From Komagataeibacter sucrofermentans DSM 15973 (GTDB lineage Bacteria > Pseudomonadota > Alphaproteobacteria > Acetobacterales > Acetobacteraceae), in assembly GCF_040581405.1 (NCBI RefSeq), contig NZ_CP137157.1, positions 2,437,001 to 2,501,000 on the forward strand: DNA of 64,000 nucleotides. Direction: 5' to 3'. Below, piece after piece: positions 55,907 to 62,820 of the stretch. Numbering within the stretch: position 1 is the first letter of the stretch; each line of letters opens with the position of its first letter. Position numbers and translations under genes: made by a program. Below the pieces are notes generated by a model, which saw only the letters and a list, made by a program, of their open reading frames with translations, searched no databases and was not told the origin of the DNA.

Positions 55907-56761
55907 ATGGCCATTCCCGTCCGTCGCACCGGCGTGCTGTGCGCCCTGCTCATGCTGGCAGGGTGTGGCTTTTCCCCGATGTACAAGACAACGGGAAGCC
56001 ATATCGGCCCGGATGGCAAACCCACCACCGCCAATGTGCTGGCCGAACTCAAGCAGGTCTATGTCGCGCGCATCAAAGAGCGCTATGGCCAGCTGCTGCG
56101 CCAGGCCCTGCAGCAGGATATGGGCGGCGCCGGGCCGGAAAACCCGACCGGCTACGTGCTGCGCATCCGCACCTACCTGATGAATGAGGCCGTGGACATC
56201 CACGCCGACAACACATCGGGCCGCACGCGCACCACCGCCTTTGCGCACTGGACGCTGGAGACCGTGTCCAACAACCCGGTCACGCTGGCAGGCGGCGACG
56301 CCTCGGTGGTGGATGGGGTGAACAACAATTACGAGCAGTATTTCGCCCAGACCCTGAACCTTGAAGGCGTGCGCGCCCGCGTGGCCAAGAACCTGGCCGA
56401 GCAGATCACGCAGGAAGTGGCCGTGTGGTTCCGCACCCATGCCAAGCCCGCTGTCAGCGGCTCGGTGCGGGGGCAGAACCAGCCGCGCTACATCGACCCC
56501 AACGGCATCATCAACCCCAATAACCAGATGCCTGCCCAGCACCCCGCAGCCGATGGCCTGCCCACCATGGCCACCGGCCGCACCGATGCCCAGCTGAACG
56601 AGGAAAACAACGGCGGCATGACCATGCCCGATGAAAACGGCCCCATGGACAACACGCCAGACACCACCATGCAGGCCCCTGCCCGTTCGGGCCGCAGCCC
56701 ATCGGCATTGGAGAACGATGACATGTCGGGCATCAGCATCGGGGGGAACGAGAACCAGTGA
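55907..56761 (+). CDS. lptE: LPS-assembly lipoprotein LptE with a long C-terminal extension
   Basis: LptE plugs the LptD barrel that inserts lipopolysaccharide into the outer membrane. The lipobox LAGC has Cys20, followed by GFSPMYKTTG, the usual GFxPLY start. The LptE fold occupies about 20-185 (YVARIKERYGQLLRQALQQ, TAFAHWTLETVSN, LAEQITQEVAVWF). The remaining ~100 residues are a low-complexity tail rich in Asn, Met, Pro, Gln and Asp, beyond the usual family length of about 170-200. It lies between leuS and holA, with the holA start overlapping its stop. Confidence 0.87.
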   Translation: MAIPVRRTGVLCALLMLAGCGFSPMYKTTGSHIGPDGKPTTANVLAELKQVYVARIKERYGQLLRQALQQDMGGAGPENPTGYVLRIRTYLMNEAVDIHADNTSGRTRTTAFAHWTLETVSNNPVTLAGGDASVVDGVNNNYEQYFAQTLNLEGVRARVAKNLAEQITQEVAVWFRTHAKPAVSGSVRGQNQPRYIDPNGIINPNNQMPAQHPAADGLPTMATGRTDAQLNEENNGGMTMPDENGPMDNTPDTTMQAPARSGRSPSALENDDMSGISIGGNENQ

Positions 56762-57777
56762 AGATCGACGCCCGCTCCGTCAGCACGACCCTGAACGCGC
56801 CCGGCGCGCTGCGGGCCATCGTGCTGCATGGAGATGATGCCGGGCTGATCCGCGAACGGGCCACGACGGCGGCACGGGCCATCTGCCCCGACCTGAATGA
56901 TCCGTTTCGCGTGGCCATGCTGGGCCACGAGGACCATGACCGGCTGGAGGAGGAAACCACTGCCCTGTCCCTGACCGGGGGGCGGCGCGTGATCTGGCTG
57001 CGCGAGGTGGGTGACACTGTGCTGGCCGCCCTGCAACGCTGCCTGGCGCAGGAGTCCGACACGCTGGTCATTCTCGAAGCGCCGGGCCTGGCCTCGCGCT
57101 CGAAGCTGCGCGCCTTTGCCGAAAAGGACCGCCATTGCGGCGTGATCGGCTGCTACCCCGAGGAAGGCCGCGCGCTTGAAGGCGCGATCCGGCAGATGCT
57201 GGCGGGGCATAAGGTGGACATTGACCCCGATGCGCTGGGCTGGATGGTCGAACGCGCGGGGCCGGACCGCGCCGCCACCCGCAGCGAAGTGGAAAAACTG
57301 GCCCTGTTTGCCGGTGCTGGCGGCAGGCTGGGGCTGGAGGACGTGCGCGCCTGCGTGGGTGATGCGGCTGGCGTGTCGCTGGAGGATGCGGCCTTTGCCG
57401 CGATGGCAGGCGAGCGCGAAGCCGCCGATGCCGCTGCCGAGCGCGCGCTGGTGACCGATGGCAGCAGCCCGGTGGCGCTGGCGCGTGTGCTGCTGGCCCA
57501 TATTCACCGCCTGCGCCGGGTGCGGCTGGCCATGGATGGCGGGATGGGCCGCGCGGAAGCCATGCGGCAGTTGCGGCCGCCGGTGTTTTTCAAACGCACG
57601 GACAGTTTTGGGCAGGCACTCAATGCCTGGTCGGCTGCCGCCCTGCTTGAGGCGGCACAGGATACTCAGGCGCTGGAGCTGGCCTGCAAGCAGACCGGCA
57701 GCCCCGACATCGTGCTGGGGCTGCGGCATGTGGCCCGCCTGTGCGGCCTTGCGCAGAAGGCGCGCAGGCGGCGCTAA
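56758..57777 (+). CDS. holA: DNA polymerase III delta subunit
   Basis: HolA is the wrench of the clamp loader that opens the beta ring. The 339-residue protein has the family's three domains: an AAA+-like N-terminal part without Walker residues (ALRAIVLHGDDAGLIRERATTAA), a lid (RAATRSEVEKLALFAG) and a C-terminal collar. It starts with GTG at 56758, overlapping the lptE TGA by four bases (GTGA). The length is usual. Confidence 0.92.
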   Translation: MKIDARSVSTTLNAPGALRAIVLHGDDAGLIRERATTAARAICPDLNDPFRVAMLGHEDHDRLEEETTALSLTGGRRVIWLREVGDTVLAALQRCLAQESDTLVILEAPGLASRSKLRAFAEKDRHCGVIGCYPEEGRALEGAIRQMLAGHKVDIDPDALGWMVERAGPDRAATRSEVEKLALFAGAGGRLGLEDVRACVGDAAGVSLEDAAFAAMAGEREAADAAAERALVTDGSSPVALARVLLAHIHRLRRVRLAMDGGMGRAEAMRQLRPPVFFKRTDSFGQALNAWSAAALLEAAQDTQALELACKQTGSPDIVLGLRHVARLCGLAQKARRRR

Positions 57778-57791
57778 AGGGAAAATTGCCC

Positions 57792-57820
57792 TTGCCCGCA
57801 CGCATGGGCTCGGTTAGAAA
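57792..57820 (+). promoter_or_regulatory. Promoter of the tRNA-Arg gene
   Basis: TTGCCC (57792-57797) and TAGAAA (57815-57820) are 17 bases apart, with the tRNA starting 11 bases after the -10. Spacing and position fit a sigma-70 promoter for a stable RNA. Confidence 0.6.
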
Positions 57821-57831
57821 GCTGGCAGTAT

Positions 57832-58131
57832 GTCCGCGTAGCTCAGCCGGATAGAGCACAGGATTCCTGGTTTTCAAATTGGGCGCCATGACGGGAAACC
57901 CCATGGCGGATCTGCTCAAATTCGGGGAACGCTCTGGCGAAAGCCGTGCCAATCCCGAGCCAAGGCCGGTTTATGCCGGCAAGGTGTAGAGACTGGATGG
58001 GCAGCACCTGTAGACCGCACGCGGTCCATGGTGAAGGGACAGTCCAGACCACGAACGCCATGCTCATGGCGGCGGTGAAAGCCGAAGTGGTATGAATCCT
58101 GGGGCCGTGGGTTCGAATCCCGCCGCGGACA
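57832..58131 (+). tRNA. tRNA-Arg(CCT), interrupted by a group I intron
   Basis: The 74-base tRNA is split. The 5' exon 57832-57868 holds the acceptor GTCCGCG, D-arm GCTC..GAGC, and anticodon stem CAGGA with loop TTCCT. The 3' exon 58095-58131 holds AA, stem TCCTG, variable GGGCC, T-arm GTGGG-TTCGAAT-CCCGC, acceptor CGCGGAC and discriminator A. All stems pair; one G-T is in the T-stem. The anticodon is CCT (reads AGG). CCA is not encoded. The intron sits after position 36. A tRNA-Arg(CCU) with a group I intron is known from Agrobacterium tumefaciens. Confidence 0.93.
57869..58094 (+). ncRNA. Group I self-splicing intron, 226 bases
   Basis: The exon ends in T (position 36) and the intron ends in G (58094), as group I introns require. 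The internal guide GGG (57881-57883) pairs with exon CCT, with a U.G at the splice site. P2 is CGCCATG/CATGGCG (57884-57890, 57902-57908). The P element ATTCGGGGAACGC and Q element CCAATCCCGAGCC, then the R element GTAGAGACTGGATGGG (57985-58000) and S element AAGGGACAGTCCAGACC (58034-58050), are in order. P7 pairs GACTG with CAGTC. The layout closely follows the small Azoarcus tRNA-Ile intron (IC3 type). No ORF for a homing endonuclease is inside. Confidence 0.92.
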
Positions 58132-58450
58132 TACCCTTTCAAGTGGTACTTGAAAAAAATAACACAAAAAACGGCAGAAAACAGCCATTCCTGATATGGC
58201 CTTAAACAGGCCGATTTCGTCCCCTGCCCGTTTGCAGGCCGGGTTCTGTTGTCATGTCAGGGCCGCGACAACATGGTCCTGACAGATGCGCAGTTCGGCC
58301 CCGCAGCAAACCATACGTCCTTTCGGATGATGAAGGGCTGACCCTTACTCAATCCCAGGAACTGTTTGAAAACAGTTCATTGGCAAAAGGGAAAAAATCT
58401 GGAGGCTGCCGTTTCAAACAGCCACTCAGACAAAACCGTGGGCCGCCTGC
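58132..58450. other. 319-base gap after the tRNA
   Basis: This lies between the tRNA and the convergent c-di-GMP gene. It contains a weak hairpin TTTCAAGT/ACTTGAAA directly after the tRNA (without a T-run), an inverted pair TGTCAGG/CCTGACA (about 58256-58285) and a perfect palindrome at 58359-58378. One short open frame (58254-58454) has no support. No duplicate of the tRNA 3' end was found that would mark an integration site. Confidence 0.45.
58359..58378. repeat. Near-perfect palindrome downstream of the c-di-GMP gene
   Basis: GAACTGTTT-ga-AAACAGTTC forms a 9-bp inverted repeat with a 2-base spacer, 73 bases beyond the stop of the leftward gene. The core TTTCAAACAG partly recurs near 58411. 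It could be a binding site or the stem of a terminator; no T-run follows on either strand. Confidence 0.4.
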
Positions 58451-60673
58451 CTAGCTGGAGGGTTTTTTCCTGTTTTTCATCATCGCTGGCATGAGCTTGC
58501 GCGGTTTGCGAAACCACGTTTCCAGATCCGTGGCAGACATGGGCTTGGCAAACAGATAGCCCTGCAGAACATCGCAGTGCAGGCTTTCAAGCAAATCATA
58601 CTGGACCTCAGTCTCCACCCCCTCGGTTACAACCGTCATGCCCAACCGGTTGCCAATACCGATCACTGCAGTTGTAACCGCCTGCGCATTTGCATCGTGC
58701 TCCAGATTCATGATGAAGCTGCGGTCGATCTTGATTTCGGTCAGTGGCAGCCGTGTCAGGCGCGACAGGCTGGAAAAGCCGGTGCCAAAATCATCCATCG
58801 ACAGGCCAACCCCCAGCTTACGAATGGCGGCAAGGACGTTCATTGTCTCCTCGCTTTCATCCATCATGACACTTTCCGTGATTTCAACGGTCAGCCGCTC
58901 GGGCGAGAGGTCATATTTATGCAGCAGGTCCGCGATCATCGATACGAGCGAACGGTTATGGAAATGCCCAGCCGAAAGGTTGACCGAAACAACCGGGATA
59001 TGCACGCCATCACGGTCCCACTGCGTGATCTGGCGGCACGCTTTCTCCAGCGACCATCGGCCGATCGCCTCGATCTGCCCTGTTTCCTCGGCTACGGCGA
59101 TGAAGCGGGAGGGAAAGATGTTGCCAAGGGCGGGATGGTTCCACCGCGCCAGCGCTTCCACGCCATAAATCTCTCCTGTCCGGGCTTCGATCTGAGGCTG
59201 GTAATGCAGGTTGAGCAGCCCCTGGGAGAGGGATTCACGCAACGCACTGCCCAGCACGAGCCGGTCCTGTGCATCCTTGCTGTCGATCGAACTGACCAGG
59301 CGATAGCTGCCGCGGGCTTCCTTCTTGGCCTGGCGCATGGCCATTTCGGCATGGCTGATCAGGGATTCGCCATCGGGCCCGTTTTCGGGGAATGTCGCGA
59401 TACCGGTGCTGAAGGAGGTCGAGAGATGATTGCCCCCGACTTCCAACGGGTGGTGCATGGCGTCCGCCACCATCTTGATGAAGTCGACCGCCGTTTCGGC
59501 CGTGGCATTGGGAATGATGATGACAAAATCATCCCCGCCTGAACGGCTGAGGATATAGTTGCTGCGGCACAGCGTTTTCAGCCGCTCGGCAATGACCTTG
59601 AGGAATGTATCACCCTGTATGTGTCCCAGCGCATCATTGATGTCCCGAAAGCGATCAAGATCCAGCAGCAGCACGGCAAAATGGTTGTCGCCAGGCCGGC
59701 TGATCATCGACTTGAGCAGCTTATGCAGCGATGAACGGTTCAGAAAGCCGGTCAGCGGATCATAATTGGCGAGCTGTGAAATATGCTGCCGGGCCTCATA
59801 CTGCTCGATCACAACACCACAGAACGGTACCGCGCCCGATACGATCTTCTGCGGCCAGTCGGCCACCTTGTGCTGATTGCGCGAATACAGCGCCAGAATG
59901 CCGGAAATACGCCCGTTGGGCGCCCTGATGGCCGAAGCCCAGCACTCATGCAGCCCGAGCGAGATACCGAGCGAGCGATAACTTTCCCATACAACGGAAT
60001 TCGCTTCATCCAGATCATTGGCCAGGGCGGTGATATCTGCTTCCGTGAGAATCATATTCTCCAGCGCCGTCATGAACCGGCGCGGCATGCCTGAGCCTGA
60101 CAGAACCTCCAGGCGGTGCTCTGCCGTGAGCTGCATCAACACGGCAACGGTGTTGGGCACGAACTCTTCCACACCCTGACAGACCAGATCCGCCACGTCC
60201 TGTATCAGCATGTCGCCTGACAGAGAGCGGAAAACCTTGTTCTGCAGGTCAAGCAGCTTCCTGCGGTGGCTCTCTTCGGTGACCCCTTTCATAAAGGCCA
60301 TGTAGTATCGTTTCTGATCCTTGCCGATCAGTGCCGTGGAGATGGACATCTCGGCCGAGACATAATCGCCGTTCTTGCTTTCAAACGTGATCTCGCGTGA
60401 TGTGCCTACAATGCGGTTGAGGCCTGTCTCGCGGTTATGGGCAATAAAACCATCATGATCCTGGCGATAGGGCATTGGCACGAGGCATTTGACATTGCGC
60501 CCCTTTACCTCAGCCTCTGTATATCCCCAGAGTTGTTCTGCCGCTTTGTTAAAAAAGACAATGCAGTTTCTGTCGTCAATAATAATAACGCCATCGCGGG
60601 CCTGCTCCAGCATATCCATGCAGATATCTGAATTTACGTTTTCGCTCGTTACAGGAAATATTTCCTTTCCCAT
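58451..60673 (-). CDS. PAS-GAF-GGDEF-EAL cyclic di-GMP enzyme, heme-type PAS likely
   Basis: This 740-residue protein is of the Komagataeibacter DGC/PDE-A type that sets c-di-GMP, the activator of cellulose synthase. The PAS domain (about 18-130) has HNRETG with His79 at the place of the heme-ligand His of E. coli DosP; DosP's Met95 is a Thr here. A GAF-like region spans about 135-300. In the GGDEF domain (about 305-470) the signature is SGGDDF, with Asp for the usual Glu. The EAL domain (about 480-725) is complete (VEALARW, EITESVMM, DDFGTGFSS, KIDRSF, TEGVET), so phosphodiesterase activity is likely; cyclase activity is doubtful. No transmembrane segment. It starts 26 bases after a collapsed paralogue. 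Confidence 0.9.
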   Translation of the reverse strand: MGKEIFPVTSENVNSDICMDMLEQARDGVIIIDDRNCIVFFNKAAEQLWGYTEAEVKGRNVKCLVPMPYRQDHDGFIAHNRETGLNRIVGTSREITFESKNGDYVSAEMSISTALIGKDQKRYYMAFMKGVTEESHRRKLLDLQNKVFRSLSGDMLIQDVADLVCQGVEEFVPNTVAVLMQLTAEHRLEVLSGSGMPRRFMTALENMILTEADITALANDLDEANSVVWESYRSLGISLGLHECWASAIRAPNGRISGILALYSRNQHKVADWPQKIVSGAVPFCGVVIEQYEARQHISQLANYDPLTGFLNRSSLHKLLKSMISRPGDNHFAVLLLDLDRFRDINDALGHIQGDTFLKVIAERLKTLCRSNYILSRSGGDDFVIIIPNATAETAVDFIKMVADAMHHPLEVGGNHLSTSFSTGIATFPENGPDGESLISHAEMAMRQAKKEARGSYRLVSSIDSKDAQDRLVLGSALRESLSQGLLNLHYQPQIEARTGEIYGVEALARWNHPALGNIFPSRFIAVAEETGQIEAIGRWSLEKACRQITQWDRDGVHIPVVSVNLSAGHFHNRSLVSMIADLLHKYDLSPERLTVEITESVMMDESEETMNVLAAIRKLGVGLSMDDFGTGFSSLSRLTRLPLTEIKIDRSFIMNLEHDANAQAVTTAVIGIGNRLGMTVVTEGVETEVQYDLLESLHCDVLQGYLFAKPMSATDLETWFRKPRKLMPAMMKNRKKPSS

Positions 60674-60699
60674 GCGATATATCCTCAGTTCTATTTAAA

Positions 60700-61177
60700 T
60701 TATTGAATGGCCTGCGGCACGGTCTGCCCATTTTTACGGGAGAGAAGCCATTGCCCGAGTGCATCAGGGGGAAGCGGCCTGGAAAACAGGTAACCCTGCA
60801 TGACATCGCAATGCAGCATTTGCAGAAGCGCCTTCTGCTCGAGCGTTTCCACCCCTTCGGTCACGACCGTCATGCCCAGCCCGCTGCCAATGCCGATTAC
60901 CGCCGTCGTAACGGCCTGAGCGTTTGCATCATGTTCAAGGTTCATGATGAAGCTGCGGTCGATCTTGATTTCGGTCAGGGGAAGGCGCATCAGGCGCGTC
61001 AGGCTGGAAAAGCCGGTGCCAAAATCATCCATGGACAGGCCTACGCCCATGGCGCGAAATGCTGTTCTGGCCATCGATCACCACGATCCCTTCAGGCACG
61101 CCCTCAAGAAGCTGGAGAGCGCACGAACCAGAAAGTGTATATTTCGTTTTTGAAACAATACTGATGCTTTTATTCAT
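60700..61177 (-). pseudogene. Collapsed PAS-GGDEF-EAL gene (internal deletion plus frameshift)
   Basis: On the minus strand an ATG at 61177 begins about 43 codons in one frame, including LQLLEGVPEGIVVIDGQNSI, which matches the start of the PAS domain of the intact neighbour (MLEQARDGVIIIDDRN). At about 61050 the frame changes and the sequence jumps into the EAL domain at GVGLSMDDFGTGFSS, which then continues in good order to a stop at 60700 (KIDRSFIM, TEGVETLEQ, QGYLFSRPLPP). PAS middle, GAF, GGDEF and half of EAL, about 550 codons, are missing. The 124-codon downstream frame from 61074 could still be made but lacks the EAL motif. The EAL part is about 80% alike to the neighbour. Confidence 0.85.
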
Positions 61178-61193
61178 TGAATTGTGTTCTATA

Positions 61194-61871
61194 CTATATT
61201 TTTCTGCTTATTTTTCTTATAATTATATGAGAATCTTCTGAGTTTTCAGATACATAGGTTTTCATATAAACTACAGAATGTTCGCAATCATTCTGAATAC
61301 ATTCGCTATTTGCAGCCGACAGGCCGCAGGCGTTACCCGGCACGCGCACGACGGCCCAGACATTTCCATCAAGGCGGGAGGCCACGGCACCAAGCACCCC
61401 AATCAGGGTAATATTGGCCACCTCATCGTAAGTCACGGTCAGGCGAGAAACCTGCTTGAACACGATTTCCAGCGGTGCGCGGGTTACATCTGCATGAAAC
61501 GTTACGTCAACCAGCAATAGCCCTGACTCTGGTTTGCGGGCTGCCAGAACCAGCGTTCCACCAGGCTCTTCCACGCCAAGACGCGTCCATAGCACATGCA
61601 GTGGACCAGTGCTGTCAAACTCCATGATGCCGCCGCGCAGGATATAATCCCGTTCACCTGAGCTCGCCAGTTCAAGCAGGGTGGCACGCAGCCATGACCC
61701 CGGCCCCACGATCAGGCGGGCAACATTGCCCCCCGGTGCCGGTTGCCGGGACAGGGAAGCCCCCTGCGCAACGCCAACGAGTGCATGCGCCAGCACAAAG
61801 AACCCTCCGCGTATTTCCGTCTCCAGAGGGTTACAGACCAATCCGGGCAAATTGTCTGTCCTGCGCCCCAT
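61194..61871 (-). CDS. Unknown protein heading the c-di-GMP gene unit
   Basis: I do not recognise this 225-residue protein. It has no signal peptide or clear transmembrane helix. Most of it looks like a beta-rich soluble domain (VARLIVGPGSWLRATLLELAS, VLAARKPESGLLLVDVTF, LEIVFKQVSRLTVTYDE). The last ~40 residues contain two cysteines (SECIQNDCEH) and then a low-complexity Lys/Ile/Ser tail. The ATG has AGGATG nine bases upstream, supporting a real gene. It ends 16 bases before the collapsed PAS-EAL gene, on the same strand, so it belonged to the same transcript. A regulatory or sensor role in c-di-GMP signalling is only a guess from position. Confidence 0.55.
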   Translation of the reverse strand: MGRRTDNLPGLVCNPLETEIRGGFFVLAHALVGVAQGASLSRQPAPGGNVARLIVGPGSWLRATLLELASSGERDYILRGGIMEFDSTGPLHVLWTRLGVEEPGGTLVLAARKPESGLLLVDVTFHADVTRAPLEIVFKQVSRLTVTYDEVANITLIGVLGAVASRLDGNVWAVVRVPGNACGLSAANSECIQNDCEHSVVYMKTYVSENSEDSHIIIRKISRKI

Positions 61872-61885
61872 TTATTTTGTCATCC

Positions 61886-61917
61886 TACGTCGCAAAATTC
61901 TTAATTTTTGCGACGTA
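61886..61917. promoter_or_regulatory. 12-bp inverted repeat upstream of the unknown gene
   Basis: TACGTCGCAAAA (61886-61897) and TTTTGCGACGTA (61906-61917) are perfect complements with an 8-base AT spacer. It begins 14 bases upstream of the unknown gene's start and would overlap its promoter or leader, making it a strong operator candidate. It could instead be a terminator for transcripts in either direction. Confidence 0.6.
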
Positions 61918-61951
61918 AATTTTTCTGAAGTATTCACACAAAAACAATCCC

Positions 61952-61975
61952 TTAGGTTGTGCGATTACAACCTAA
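61952..61975. promoter_or_regulatory. 9-bp inverted repeat in the AT-rich patch
   Basis: TTAGGTTGT (61952-61960) and ACAACCTAA (61967-61975) are perfect complements with a 6-base spacer. It lies between the divergent unknown gene and the serine recombinase. It is a possible operator or recombinase subsite. Confidence 0.45.
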
Positions 61976-62064
61976 ACGCGTGTAATTGAACAAAGCATTG
62001 CAAATTTATAAAGTAACGTGTATAGAGAAATCAAAGTATCAGAAATTAACAATTGTGCAAAAAT

Positions 62065-62087
62065 ACATGAATAAAGTATATTCATGT
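62065..62087. promoter_or_regulatory. 9-bp inverted repeat just upstream of the serine recombinase
   Basis: ACATGAATA (62065-62073) and TATTCATGT (62079-62087) are perfect complements with a 5-base spacer, 54 bases before the recombinase start. Resolvase genes often lie next to their own res site of several inverted subsites. The three repeats here do not share one half-site sequence, so that reading is weak. Confidence 0.4.
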
Positions 62088-62140
62088 CTTTGTGAATATG
62101 CTCTTCTATCTCTTTGAAATGTAACCCGAACGAAAATATA

Positions 62141-62710
62141 ATGCTGGTTGGATATGCACGCGTAAGCACGGATGAACAGACTCTGGATGTGCAACTGGAG
62201 CATCTGCACAAGGCTGGTTGCAATTTCATCTTTGAAGAAAAAATGTCCGGCGCGGAGCGGCAACGTCCAGCACTCAACCGAATGTTAAAAAAAGTTAAGG
62301 CTGGTGATGTGGTTATCATTCACAAGCTCGACCGCCTCGCCCGCTCGACAAAACACCTTCTTGAAATTGCAGAGCATCTGCAAAAAAAACAGACGGGGCT
62401 TCGGTCCATTTCAGAGCCATGGGCCGATACCACCTCTCCGGCGGGGCGGATGATCCTGACCATATTTGCAGGCATAGCGGAGTTCGAACGGGCCCAGATC
62501 CGCGAACGTACGGCCGCAGGCCGCAGGCTTGCACGCCAGCGCGGCGTGCAGATGGGCCGCCCGACAAAGCTGACACATGATGACACGACTCTCGTCTGCC
62601 AGCTGGTCATGAAAGAGGGACTATCCGTTGCGCATGTGGCCAGGAGGTTCGGGGTACACAAGGCAACAGTCTACCGGATACTGAACCGGCATCAGCAAAC
62701 CCCTGCGTAA
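62141..62710 (+). CDS. Serine recombinase of the resolvase/invertase family
   Basis: This 189-residue small serine recombinase has Ser9 as nucleophile (GYARVST), the active-site segment KLDRLARS, the helix E region GRMILTIFAGIAEFERAQIRERT (in parts) and a C-terminal helix-turn-helix (GLSVAHVARRFGVHKATVYRIL). Length and order match Tn3-type resolvases and Gin/Pin invertases. No transposase, terminal repeat or invertible gene pair was found beside it. ATG at 62141 was chosen as the conserved MLVGYARVS start. Its 5' side is very AT-rich, unlike its body, which suggests import or a remnant of a mobile element. Confidence 0.92.
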   Translation: MLVGYARVSTDEQTLDVQLEHLHKAGCNFIFEEKMSGAERQRPALNRMLKKVKAGDVVIIHKLDRLARSTKHLLEIAEHLQKKQTGLRSISEPWADTTSPAGRMILTIFAGIAEFERAQIRERTAAGRRLARQRGVQMGRPTKLTHDDTTLVCQLVMKEGLSVAHVARRFGVHKATVYRILNRHQQTPA

Positions 62711-62820
62711 AACCGGGTTCGGTCAACAAAGGGCGGGAATAAACAAACGGGCAAGATCATGCCAGCGGCGCGATACAGATCAGTAAGATGAAATGTTCCC
62801 GAACGCTTTGTCCCTCACCC

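Noticed and set aside
57843-58188. Minus-strand open frames across the tRNA and intron
   Set aside because: The region is fully explained by a folded tRNA and group I intron; the peptides have no support.
61886-62087. A canonical Tn3-type res site
   Set aside because: The three inverted repeats differ in half-site sequence and spread over 200 bases, so a standard three-subsite res cannot be claimed.
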